From the NCBI GenBank assembly GCA_964580585.1, contig CAZOKZ010000015.1, positions 4,466-68,465 on the forward strand: a stretch of DNA of 64,000 bases. Reading direction: 5' to 3'. The DNA comes from CAZOKZ01 sp964580585 (GTDB taxonomy: Bacteria; Sumerlaeota; Sumerlaeia; SLMS01; JAHLLQ01). The first letter of the stretch is position 1, and each line of letters begins with the position of its first letter. A program made the position numbers and the translations under genes. The notes beneath the pieces were generated by a model that was given only the letters and a program-made list of their open reading frames with translations, was not told the origin of the DNA and searched no databases. Positions 1 to 7,776 of this stretch are shown one piece after another.

Positions 1-403
1 GAGTCAGGCCCACGTTGCATTCGAATTTCGAGTAGTTCAAGACGATCACACGCAGATTATGCGCATACATGGGATGAAAAAGAATGCGGTAAACAAAGTC
101 CAACGACCCCGGGGTGGGAATTTCCAAATTATTGAGTACCCAGATATATTCTCCACGCGCTATTTGAGCCATTCGCCAAATGCGTTGTTTAGGATCGGCA
201 ATGGGTTCGGCACAGTAGAAGATATTGTCGTAAGTCTTATGATATTCGGTGACCAATTCGCGCGAACGCTGGCGTTCGTCGTAATCCAACACGATGAGTT
301 CCATCTCGTCGGCCATCCCGCTAATCTGGGGAGCGGCTTTTTTCAGAAGCTCTTTGAGGAGAATGGCATCATAGCCAACGGGAACACAGACAGACAGTTT
401 CAT
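1..403 (-). CDS. Glycosyltransferase-like protein, N-terminal part (runs off the window)
   Basis: An open reading frame starts at ATG 403-401 and stays open to the window edge, giving 134 residues. The beginning (MKLSVCVPVGYDAILLKELL) has the opening beta strand of a family-2 (GT-A) glycosyltransferase. Later it has a GEYIWVLNN segment where such enzymes carry the acidic nucleotide-sugar site, but the usual DxD is not obvious, so the substrate cannot be stated. A purine-rich AAGGG lies about 10 bases before the start. It diverges from the E-set protein gene at 853. The family assignment is tentative; the coding call is firmer because the frame is uninterrupted and reads as a normal globular protein. 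Confidence 0.55.
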   Translation of the reverse strand, partial: MKLSVCVPVGYDAILLKELLKKAAPQISGMADEMELIVLDYDERQRSRELVTEYHKTYDNIFYCAEPIADPKQRIWRMAQIARGEYIWVLNNLEIPTPGSLDFVYRILFHPMYAHNLRVIVLNYSKFECNVGLT

Positions 404-852
404 TTTATCGACAACCCTTAATTTTTTTAGACTACTTGCACTCCCCATACTACCGGTTTCGTAAATACTTACGGGTCACCAAGGGTGAATATTCAGAAGA
501 ATCGGTTATTTTTACAAGAAGTGTTATCGAAAAAGCTTGAGGTGTCAATCCATCTGGTGGATGGATGAGTCTATTATTAGGACGTGGGCCTTCGTCCTGG
601 TGTGTTGAATGAATCACAATACGTCGCAAACAATGATTGCATCAGTCAAATCTCGTGCTGAGAATGACCGTTACTATTCGTTTAGACTGTATTTGTGTTG
701 ACAAAGCCATTGGAATCCCTAAGATGTGGAATGGTTTAAGCTGGGAAATGGTAATGGAGAGCCATACAGAAAACCGATCAGCCTACACGATTTCGTAAAA
801 GAGGGAGTAAATATTCTTCGAATGCTAGACTGGTTCGCAGAGGAGAGCACCG
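404..852. other. Divergent intergenic region without a gene
   Basis: This stretch of about 450 bases separates two divergently read genes and must hold both promoters. I see no credible reading frame in it. A short imperfect inverted repeat (CCATC...GATGG) lies near 551-565, too weak to call a terminator. No -35/-10 pair convinced me. Confidence 0.5.
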
Positions 853-2046
853 ATGAAAAGCACATTGCATAAAATCACTCTAATGTTAGCAGGACTCGTA
901 CTGATCGCCGCGTCACAGGCAACGGCGGCGGTTGATATGAATAAAGTTAAGGCCCTGCCTCTCCAACATACCACTAAGGGAGTTCGGTTCCTGGTCCAGG
1001 CACCCGGCGCCAAGCAAGTTTTCTTGACAGGAACCTTCAATGGTTGGGGCGGATCGGATGGCTCGACGGTTTCCGATCCGAGTTGCCTGATGTTCGGCCC
1101 GGATGAACGCGGTGTTTTTGAGACGTTTGTCAGCCTGACACCGGGGACCCATATTTTCAAGTACGCCGTGGATGGGCATCTTTGGATGCCTGGACCGGAA
1201 AACCTGCCACGCGCAGCCGATGACTTCGACCGTACCTCGGGCCAAAATGGCCTCAAGGGCTCCTCGTTTCAATTTTCGCTGAAAGATCCGCCCTGGCCAT
1301 CCTATGTTCCAACACGGGAAATGCTGCCGGTGGTGTTCACCCACAATGAAACGGGCAAACCTTACCTGCGCGTGCGATTCTTCAGCCGTCAGGCCAAAAT
1401 CGCTCACGTGGTGGGTTCATGGGACGGTTGGGCCGGCATCGGCAATCGTTCGGTGAACGCGCAGGATCATGCCATGAAGCTGACCCAGGTGCCTAATATT
1501 TGGGAAACCTACATCGGCCCATTGAATCCCGGGAATCTGGAATACAAGGTTGTCGCAAATTACCGCCAATGGCTTTCCGATCCTTCGGTGCGTGAATACA
1601 GCGAAGACGGAAATACCAAAATGAGTATCGGCCATAAAGACGGCCAATGGTTCCCCATCTACACACCTCGTTTCGATCCGAATGCCGTTCGCGAGGACAC
1701 GAGCAAGCGTTGGGGCGGACCGTTGGTCTGGGAAGACGATCGTAATGCCGGATTCGCCAAAGCGCGTCTGACACAAAAACCGATGCTGTGGGTGATCACA
1801 TTGCCGGAATCGCCGCTGAGCGTGAATTTGATGCGCAGTATCAACTCGGATAATGACCTTACCCAAACATTGGGGAACTTCATCACGTTGGAAACCCCGG
1901 CAAACGAAGTGCGCGACATTCTGCAAAAACGCGGCATTTACCGTGTGCCGTACGTGGTCTTGGTTGATGCGCAATACAAGCCGGTTTACGAAAAATTCAA
2001 TCCTTCGATCGCAGAAATCAAACAACAGATCGCCAGCATTCAATGA
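853..2046 (+). CDS. Secreted protein with two glycogen-binding-like E-set domains and a thioredoxin-like tail
   Basis: The 397-residue product begins with a Sec signal peptide (charged start, hydrophobic LMLAGLVLIAA, likely cleavage after ATA near residue 25). Two early-set domains of the AMPK/CBM48 kind follow: residues about 40-125, with FLTGTFNGWGG and HIFKYAVDGHLW, and about 165-250, with VVGSWDGW and LEYKVVANYRQWLSDP. Such domains bind alpha-glucans or sit at the front of branching enzymes. Residues about 295-397 look like a thioredoxin fold (RGIYRVPYVVLVDAQYKPVY) but have no CxxC, so redox catalysis is unlikely. AGGAGAG lies 8 bases before the ATG. No catalytic glycoside hydrolase domain is present. 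A hairpin at 2118-2146 probably ends the transcript. A binding or sensing role is inferred. Confidence 0.8.
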   Translation: MKSTLHKITLMLAGLVLIAASQATAAVDMNKVKALPLQHTTKGVRFLVQAPGAKQVFLTGTFNGWGGSDGSTVSDPSCLMFGPDERGVFETFVSLTPGTHIFKYAVDGHLWMPGPENLPRAADDFDRTSGQNGLKGSSFQFSLKDPPWPSYVPTREMLPVVFTHNETGKPYLRVRFFSRQAKIAHVVGSWDGWAGIGNRSVNAQDHAMKLTQVPNIWETYIGPLNPGNLEYKVVANYRQWLSDPSVREYSEDGNTKMSIGHKDGQWFPIYTPRFDPNAVREDTSKRWGGPLVWEDDRNAGFAKARLTQKPMLWVITLPESPLSVNLMRSINSDNDLTQTLGNFITLETPANEVRDILQKRGIYRVPYVVLVDAQYKPVYEKFNPSIAEIKQQIASIQ

Positions 2047-2117
2047 CCTGTTCGTTCTAAGAGCAAGGGACCGAGTTTCGTTCCGAGTGGATCACTCTCC
2101 CAAGCTCAGCCATCCCC

Positions 2118-2146
2118 GGTCCCGAAGGTTACCCGCCTTCGGGACC
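2118..2146 (+). terminator. Hairpin after the E-set protein gene
   Basis: GGTCCCGAAGG at 2118-2128 pairs perfectly with CCTTCGGGACC at 2136-2146 around a 7-base loop. It is followed by an AT-rich CAATTATTT rather than a clean T run. Its place 70 bases after the stop of the 853-2046 gene and before comM suggests a terminator for the former. Confidence 0.55.
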
Positions 2147-2245
2147 CAATTATTTAACCAACTGTTCTTCGCTTGCCCGCTGAAATTAAACAAACAAATA
2201 TGTGATCGGTTGAATCAAATCATCTCTACCGGTAATTCATTCATC

Positions 2246-3793
2246 GTGCACGCATCTGCTGATAGTTTCACGCTTCTGGGCATTGACGCTCTACCCGTCA
2301 CGGTCGAGGTCGATTGCGTATCGGCCAATTCGCTCGATACAGCCAGTTGGACCATCGTCGGGTTGGGCGATGCGGCGGTGCGCGAGAGTCGAGAGCGAGT
2401 CAAAGCGGCGCTTAAAAACTCCGGTTACGAAATGAGCAAACGGCGCGTGACGGTGAACCTGGCGCCCGCCGATGTGCGAAAAGAGGGGTCGCATTTCGAT
2501 CTGCCGATTGCGCTCGCCGTGTTGGCCAGTTCCGGCATGTTGAACGCCGCTCAACTTAAAGATTATGCCTTCGTCGGCGAGTTGGGACTCGATGGACAAA
2601 TTCGCCCGGCAAACGGTGTGCTCCCCATGGCGATCCGCGCGTTAGGCGATAACCGGCGCGGATTGCTGGTTCCGGAACACAATGCGGCCGAAGCCGCTTC
2701 GGTCCAGGGATTGAGTGTCTATTCAATCGGTCGTCTGGTCGAAGCGGTGGCGTTTCTGCGCGGTGAAATGCAGATCGTCCCGACAAAACCGATGGCTCTC
2801 GATGAAGTCGGCGGCGAGGCTGAATCGCTGCTGGATTTCAGCGATGTCAAAGGACAGGAAGGCGCCAAACGCGCGTTGGAAATCGCCGCTGCCGGTGGCC
2901 ATAATGCGCTGATGATTGGAACGCCCGGCAGTGGTAAAACGATGTTGGCCAAACGCATGCCTTCGATTTTGCCCTCGATGACGCTTGGCGAGGCGTTGGA
3001 AACAACGAAGATTTACTCGATTGCAGGAAAGCTGAATGGCAAAAGCGGTCTTCTGCGCCAGAGACCGTTTCGCTCGCCGCACCACACGACTTCCAATGTC
3101 GCATTGGTCGGGGGCGGCGTGTTTCCACGCCCGGGCGAGGTATCGCTCGCCCACCACGGGATTTTGTTCCTGGACGAGTTTCCCGAATTTTCACGCCAGG
3201 TGCTCGAAGTGCTGCGCCAGCCTCTCGAAGACGGGGTGGTGCATGTATCGCGCGCGCAAATGTCGGTGACGTTTCCAGCACAGACAATTCTGATCGCTGC
3301 CATGAATCCATGTCCATGCGGTTACGCGACGCATCCAAAGCAGCGATGCTTATGCTCTCCGATTCAGATCGAAAAATACCTGGGACGAATCAGCGGGCCA
3401 TTGCTTGACCGAATCGATTTACATGTCGATGTGGCCACGGTGCCGGTTGAGGATTTGATGAGTAAACGCACGGGCGAACCAAGCGCCGCCATTCGCGAGC
3501 GAGTTGAAAAAGCGCGCGCGGTGCAATCGGCGCGTTTCAACGGGCGCGAGGGCATTTATTGCAACGCGCAAATGTCGCCAAAAGACATGCGGCAATATTG
3601 TCCGTTAGGCGCGGAAGCAAAGGTATTGCTCAAACAAGCGATGGAACACTTAAAACTCTCGGCGCGGGCATTCGACCGTATTTTGCGCGTGTCGCGCACG
3701 ATTGCGGATCTCGAAGGGACGGAGAACATCGAAACTCATCACGTCAGCGAAGCGGTCAATTACCGGACGCTGGATCGGACGCAGTGGGTGTAG
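2246..3793 (+). CDS. comM: YifB/ComM family Mg-chelatase-like AAA+ ATPase
   Basis: The product is a hexameric AAA+ motor of the family that, in naturally transformable bacteria, helps branch migration during integration of incoming DNA. The frame is open far upstream, but the family begins about 13 residues before LLGID. The GTG at 2246 gives exactly that spacing and a 515-residue protein, close to the usual length of about 505. Visible parts: a Lon-protease-like N-terminal domain to about residue 170, Walker A GTPGSGKT at about 225-232, Walker B ILFLDEFPEF at about 306-315, the cysteine cluster NPCPCGY...CLC, and RISGPLLDRIDLH. No clear ribosome site precedes the GTG. The last 78 bases recur at 4976-5053. 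The gene carries one copy of the GGGACGGAG motif at 3716. Confidence 0.92.
   Translation: MHASADSFTLLGIDALPVTVEVDCVSANSLDTASWTIVGLGDAAVRESRERVKAALKNSGYEMSKRRVTVNLAPADVRKEGSHFDLPIALAVLASSGMLNAAQLKDYAFVGELGLDGQIRPANGVLPMAIRALGDNRRGLLVPEHNAAEAASVQGLSVYSIGRLVEAVAFLRGEMQIVPTKPMALDEVGGEAESLLDFSDVKGQEGAKRALEIAAAGGHNALMIGTPGSGKTMLAKRMPSILPSMTLGEALETTKIYSIAGKLNGKSGLLRQRPFRSPHHTTSNVALVGGGVFPRPGEVSLAHHGILFLDEFPEFSRQVLEVLRQPLEDGVVHVSRAQMSVTFPAQTILIAAMNPCPCGYATHPKQRCLCSPIQIEKYLGRISGPLLDRIDLHVDVATVPVEDLMSKRTGEPSAAIRERVEKARAVQSARFNGREGIYCNAQMSPKDMRQYCPLGAEAKVLLKQAMEHLKLSARAFDRILRVSRTIADLEGTENIETHHVSEAVNYRTLDRTQWV
3714..3791 (+). repeat. 78-bp direct repeat, copy 1 (3' end of comM)
   Basis: The segment matches 4976-5053 at a constant offset of 1262 bases, with one difference (A at 3751, G at 5013). 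It covers the last 26 codons of comM up to the first base of its stop. Weaker similarity continues a little upstream (TCTCGA in both, with a short gap). The two copies bracket an accessory segment, an arrangement typical of attachment-site duplication at a gene's 3' end, although no integrase is present. Confidence 0.9.
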
Positions 3794-3800
3794 AACACCT

Positions 3801-4331
3801 ATGAGCAAAGCGACGGATCATTATCGGTGCGATATCAAACATACCAGCATTAACTTGCAAGGTGTGAATATCCTGCCGCACAAAAAGCCCGTGAGCCAGC
3901 ACGACGAGTTTTACTATTGCCCAAAATGCGAATGGGCAGCGGTGGTACGCGATAGCGGTGGCGGTTTTTGCCCATTTGAACGACTGTATGTGCCTTCGTT
4001 GGAATTGGTTTGTTTTATTCGAGGATTTTGGAGAATGGGGCTCTCGTGCGGGAGTCCTGAGTGGGTCTATTTTGAGCAAGTCCTCCAATCTGGAATGATC
4101 ATTCCATTGTTTCCACATTCGTACCCTTCACTAAAATGTCCACGATGTGGGCACCTTCAAATCGAAGGCAAAAGACTTGTGGACCCCAAGTACGCACCGG
4201 GTCTTCCTGTGAGAATCGAACGCGAAATACTGGACGAAGAGGGGTTGAGAAAGTGGAATCGATGGATTGGCAACCCACCCGGTTCAGTTGATTTCGTACA
4301 GTATGAAATCGGACGAGTAGAATGTCCTTAG
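3801..4331 (+). CDS. Hypothetical protein with two CxxC zinc-ribbon-like pairs
   Basis: The 176-residue protein starts at ATG 3801, seven bases after the comM stop. The frame is open further upstream inside comM, but that part is a shadow. It has a CPKC pair near residue 39 and a CPRCGH pair near residue 113, plus other cysteines (FCPFE, VCF, SCGS), so it may bind zinc. I do not recognise the family and no function can be given. The gene lies wholly between the two 78-bp repeats, and its stop codon directly abuts an inverted-repeat-bounded element at 4332. Both facts suggest it is an accessory gene inserted after comM. Confidence 0.7.
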   Translation: MSKATDHYRCDIKHTSINLQGVNILPHKKPVSQHDEFYYCPKCEWAAVVRDSGGGFCPFERLYVPSLELVCFIRGFWRMGLSCGSPEWVYFEQVLQSGMIIPLFPHSYPSLKCPRCGHLQIEGKRLVDPKYAPGLPVRIEREILDEEGLRKWNRWIGNPPGSVDFVQYEIGRVECP

Positions 4332-4560
4332 TCCTCTGTCATGCTGAAAGTGTCCCCAAAAATCTGAATGTCGAAAAGCGCCAAAGGCGCGTCGCATACC
4401 AGCCTGGGGCGGGCGCGGAACGCGCAGCCCCAGGTTGTCGATCAGCCAATTATCCGAGCGCTGAAAGCGCGAAATATCGCGACAAATCCGCCAAGTTTTG
4501 TGCCGCTCTTTCAGAGCTTCTGGGAGAAATCGAATCCGACAATTTCAGTGTGACAGAGGA
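4332..4560. repeat. Inverted-repeat-bounded palindromic intergenic element
   Basis: The left end 4332-4353 and the right end 4539-4560 are inverted repeats of 22 bases with 19 matches (TCCTCTGTCA..CTGAAA.TGT). Inside are several small hairpins: GCGCCAAAGGCGC, GAGCGCTGAAAGCGC, and CCTGGGGC pairing with GCCCCAGG across a GC-rich loop. An 84-codon frame crosses it but reads as low-information repeat translation and has no ribosome site. It looks like a REP/MITE-type dispersed element; other copies would have to be sought elsewhere in the genome. Confidence 0.65.
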
Positions 4561-4908
4561 TAAGAGTCCGTCCTGAAAGTTTCGACACGCTATTATTCCA
4601 GGTATTGCACGACTTTTGAATGATTTCGCCGGAAGAACGTCGATAATGGACAAACAGAACGAACTTTTGCGCGGGTTACGGAGAAAGTTGAACGGCATGC
4701 CTCCAAGCGGGGAAAATGAAAATTTCGCGAAGGATTGATTTTACACGAGTTGAGATTGCTCGTTTTTTTGAGCAAGGTGTCTTAAGGTTCGGTTAACATA
4801 CGGGTAAAGTACGTGTAACAGCCGGTGGAAGGCCGATGAAAACAGGCTTTTGGACTTTTTCGACAAAAGCCCGCTTTATGTTATTAAGACTTTCCGGACG
4901 GACTCTTA
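4561..4908. mobile_element. Candidate MITE-like element with 20-bp terminal inverted repeats
   Basis: TAAGAGTCCGTCCTGAAAGT at 4561-4580 is matched in reverse complement at 4889-4908 (19 of 20). A 3-bp GGA stands on both outer sides, compatible with a short target duplication. The interior of about 310 bp has no credible gene. It does contain a small hairpin, TTGCTC/GAGCAA, with a T-rich loop at 4756-4775. The element follows directly on the 4332-4560 element, so the two are nested or were inserted next to each other. Its mobility is inferred from its shape only. Confidence 0.5.
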
Positions 4909-4975
4909 GGATTTCAAACCTCATTCCGAAAAATGATGAAATACATGGATCTGGGGAGAACGATTCTCGACCCCA

Positions 4976-5053
4976 AAGGGACGGAGAACATCGAAACTCA
5001 TCACGTCAGCGAGGCGGTCAATTACCGGACGCTGGATCGGACGCAGTGGGTGT
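4976..5053 (+). repeat. 78-bp direct repeat, copy 2 (detached comM 3' end)
   Basis: This is a near-perfect copy of 3714-3791 (77 of 78 bases) with no comM gene attached. It overlaps the 3' end of the convergent minus-strand gene at 5018-5959 and supplies that gene's last codons and stop. It also carries a copy of GGGACGGAG at 4978. Confidence 0.9.
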
Positions 5054-5959
5054 GATCTCAACTGGTTTGTCTGACCAGATCAGTGTTCGTTGATCTTCCC
5101 GCCATTTCCATAAACGCGGAGTGATCTCGACGCCAGGATCGAGACTGGATGCCAGAAGAAACACGTCGTGTTGAGAGGTTACCACGCCATGCGGCAGGAA
5201 AGGCTTTTCCAGTTGGTGAATCGTTTCAAAAGTCTCTGTATCCATCCATCGATCAAACCGACGTTTTCCCCAATAGGCGACCCAAAGACATTCATTTGAA
5301 TAATCGAGATCGAACACTCGGTTGCCATGAAAAGGCAGCTCAGACTCGGGAACTTCTTCCAGCAAATTTTCCCAATGTTGCGAGACCTGGCCGCGAGAAT
5401 CGACAAGGGTGGCTTCACGTTCCGAGTGCACTAACAATTGACCGCCCTCAAGTGGGCGCAACCCGGAGACTGGGTGGGAAAATTCATTCCAAATAACAGG
5501 CGATTCACCTCGTTTCATGCGATAAACATGGGGATACCGAGCAAACAGAATTTCATCTTCCGAGAGCATGACGAATCCACCTTCGCCAATTCGTTGCGTA
5601 TCCTCCGACCATGGCCAACGAACTTCGGGAACACCTCCGATTTTTGAAAATAACAACCGGTAACGATTACCATTTGCGGCATGATCGTAATAGCGTTCGA
5701 TCAGATACACATGCTCGGAATCTGCCGGAGAGATCATCCAATCACTGGCGTCATTTTCCGAAACCAGCCAAGTATCGACTCCTTCGTTCTCGCTCCATGT
5801 CATCACACAAGCATGGTGATTTAGATCGCCGATCGGGCTGACATATGACCACGCGATTACGTCACCCACTGCAACGATTGAACCCGTTGGATGAGCAAGC
5901 AATGGGTTGATGCACATCGCCAGGAGGAAAATGAGTTCATAAATTAAGCGTGAATACAT
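5018..5959 (-). CDS. Exported hypothetical protein, possibly beta-propeller-like
   Basis: The 313-residue protein begins with a hydrophobic signal sequence (LIYELIFLLAMCINPLLA, cleavage probably near residue 22). The rest is rich in aromatic and turn residues in short strand-like units (DTWLVSENDASDWMISP, HVYLIERYYD, ECLWVAYWGKRRFDRW), as in WD40- or YncE-like propellers, but no diagnostic motif is seen. The final residues, about ITPTASDPASGN, and the TGA come from the antisense of the duplicated comM tail. The original C-terminus may therefore have been replaced when that segment arrived. The function is unknown. Confidence 0.65.
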   Translation of the reverse strand: MYSRLIYELIFLLAMCINPLLAHPTGSIVAVGDVIAWSYVSPIGDLNHHACVMTWSENEGVDTWLVSENDASDWMISPADSEHVYLIERYYDHAANGNRYRLLFSKIGGVPEVRWPWSEDTQRIGEGGFVMLSEDEILFARYPHVYRMKRGESPVIWNEFSHPVSGLRPLEGGQLLVHSEREATLVDSRGQVSQHWENLLEEVPESELPFHGNRVFDLDYSNECLWVAYWGKRRFDRWMDTETFETIHQLEKPFLPHGVVTSQHDVFLLASSLDPGVEITPRLWKWREDQRTLIWSDKPVEITPTASDPASGN

Positions 5960-6195
5960 GTTAGCGTTCCTGGATATTGGTAATTCTCTCGAAGCGATTG
6001 TTTTGCAACCCTATGATCCTCAATCAATCGGGAAAAAACCAACGATGAAGCGAAGTTGTTATCACTACGATAGATCGAGATGTAATAACGCACTCTGCAT
6101 CAACCCGTTTGTCAATTGACACTTCAATGGAATGGGTTCATCGTCGGTTTCACGGGGAAAAACGAGCGAAACAAGACCATCGGGAAACGATACTC

Positions 6196-6948
6196 ATGAC
6201 CGAAAAAGCCTACATTGCTCACGAAAATGTGTACCAGTCGCTTCGGGAACGCGGTTTGACGAGTTGGAATGCCAAGTCCGGGTTACCGGATATCGAAGCC
6301 CCCACCCAGCGGTTTTTCAAAGATGTTCTGGGTGCTCGCTGGGGACCGAGCACCGGAGCGGCCCTTGAGCTGGGTTGCGGGACGGCTCCGTTGCTTCGCT
6401 GGTTGGCGGGGCTCGGGTGGAAAGGCACCGGCATTGATATCAGTCCGACCGCAATCGATATGGCGCGCGAGTTTGCAGTGCGGGAAAACAAACCGTTGGA
6501 TTTTCGCGTCGGCGATGCAACGGACATGAAAAATCTGCCCGCGAATGCCTTTGATTTGGTTTCCGACGGGCAGTGTTTCCATTGTTTGATCGAGGACTCT
6601 GACCGTCACCGGATGCTGGACGAGGTGCGACGCGTGTTGCAGCCTGACGGATGTTTTGTTTTGAACACGATGGCGCGACCTATTTTACCGGGGCAGTTCA
6701 AACGCCAGCACGGTATGATCCGCGATGGGATCATTTTCTGTGCCGATCCGAATGCAAAAAAAATCGAAGGGGCTCGCGAAATTAATGGCGAGTGGATGCG
6801 CCCGACCCGCCGATTGGCGCATTGGAAGGATATCCTTGCTTTATTACGCGCTCATGGAATGATTCCGCAATTGCACATGGTGAGTTTATGCAACATGAGC
6901 GAGCCACTCAGTTTCCTGAGCGTGGCGGCAAAGAAGAAGGATGAGTAG
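6196..6948 (+). CDS. Class I SAM-dependent methyltransferase
   Basis: The product has the Rossmann methyltransferase motifs in order: motif I ALELGCGTAPLLRWL, the acidic post-I GTGIDIS, motif II VGDATDMKNLP, and FDLVSDGQCFHCL before a Methyltransf_11-type EVRRVLQPDGCFVLN. I chose ATG 6196 (250 residues, starting MTEKAYIAHENVY) because it matches the usual short lead into motif I. ATG 6127 and TTG 6109 are in frame upstream, and none of the three has a good ribosome site. The methyl acceptor cannot be inferred. It converges on the YdcF-like gene with only 3 bases between the stops. Confidence 0.8.
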   Translation: MTEKAYIAHENVYQSLRERGLTSWNAKSGLPDIEAPTQRFFKDVLGARWGPSTGAALELGCGTAPLLRWLAGLGWKGTGIDISPTAIDMAREFAVRENKPLDFRVGDATDMKNLPANAFDLVSDGQCFHCLIEDSDRHRMLDEVRRVLQPDGCFVLNTMARPILPGQFKRQHGMIRDGIIFCADPNAKKIEGAREINGEWMRPTRRLAHWKDILALLRAHGMIPQLHMVSLCNMSEPLSFLSVAAKKKDE

Positions 6949-6951
6949 GAG

Positions 6952-7776
6952 TCAGATCCTCCGCTTCTCCAAAAATGGACCCGCAACTTCGCTCAATTCC
7001 TTGAACGCTTTTTCGATTTCATCCGGAATTTCCACATGCGCGATATAACCGCTGCCTCGTGGACCATAGCCGTTCGCGTCGTCGCGCAGGCGTGGAATTT
7101 CACCCAATACCAACGCCACGAATCGATCTATCGGCCATCGATCCGCAACACACGTATTGGAAAATCGAATTCCATCGGAATGGGCTTCGACTACGGGAAC
7201 AAATGGCGCAAAATGTATGCGTTGGCAATCGTCCCAAAGCAAATCAAAGCAGGCACCCATTCGACGCTGCATGGTGGGGTCCTGCAACACGAGCACGCGA
7301 TGGGGACGGAGACCCAGGCGTTCGAGCATGGCGCGGGATTCCCTCACATTTTCACCGCAATTGGTGGATATCGTTTCCAAAATCAGAGCATCGCGTTCAA
7401 TCCCCCACCGCGCGGCGAGCACATCGGAAAACAGATCGGCTTCACTCCGTCCCTCGGTAGCAAGGCGCGCCAGCTTTGGATCGCGTCGGATGTTTTCCAC
7501 CAGCAGCGACGTGGAATGACCAATGCCACCGGAGATCAAGAAACGCTTGGCCAGGCCATCATTCCAAGCACGCACAGCAACGTCGAGCGTACAAAGCAAG
7601 CTGTTGCCGAAAAAAATCAAGGCGTCGGCTTGAGGCATACCCCACGCTGTTCGCAACGCCTCCGCTGTGAGTAGCGGCACGTCTCGTTGCGCCAACCATT
7701 CGGCAAGAACGTTCAGATTCCGCGCGTGGCGGGTGGCATCTCCGGGTAATTTTAATACACGGGGGACGGAGTTCAT
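6952..7776 (-). CDS. YdcF/SanA-like DUF218 protein
   Basis: The 274-residue protein has the DUF218 layout: an early strand DALIFFGNSLLC, then KRFLISGGIGHST, a segment around LILETISTNCGENVRES, and HRVLVLQDPTMQRRM. DUF218 proteins are thought to act in envelope or S-adenosylmethionine-related chemistry, but most are uncharacterised. The start is ATG 7776-7774, which shares one base with the stop of the upstream permease (TGATG), so translation is probably coupled. The frame is open upstream, but that part lies inside the permease gene. Unlike E. coli YdcF it lacks an obvious membrane anchor. Confidence 0.75.
   Translation of the reverse strand: MNSVPRVLKLPGDATRHARNLNVLAEWLAQRDVPLLTAEALRTAWGMPQADALIFFGNSLLCTLDVAVRAWNDGLAKRFLISGGIGHSTSLLVENIRRDPKLARLATEGRSEADLFSDVLAARWGIERDALILETISTNCGENVRESRAMLERLGLRPHRVLVLQDPTMQRRMGACFDLLWDDCQRIHFAPFVPVVEAHSDGIRFSNTCVADRWPIDRFVALVLGEIPRLRDDANGYGPRGSGYIAHVEIPDEIEKAFKELSEVAGPFLEKRRI

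Noticed and set aside
1853..2245. Upstream extension of the comM frame
   Set aside because: It overlaps the E-set protein gene and the hairpin, and the family starts 13 residues before LLGID.
4322..4576. 84-codon open frame after the cysteine-rich gene
   Set aside because: It lies across the inverted-repeat element, has no ribosome site and reads as repeat translation.
4836..5093. 85-codon plus-strand frame ending in the detached comM tail
   Set aside because: Its upstream part lies in the inverted-repeat element, and in the tail copy it reads a different frame from comM; no ribosome site supports it.
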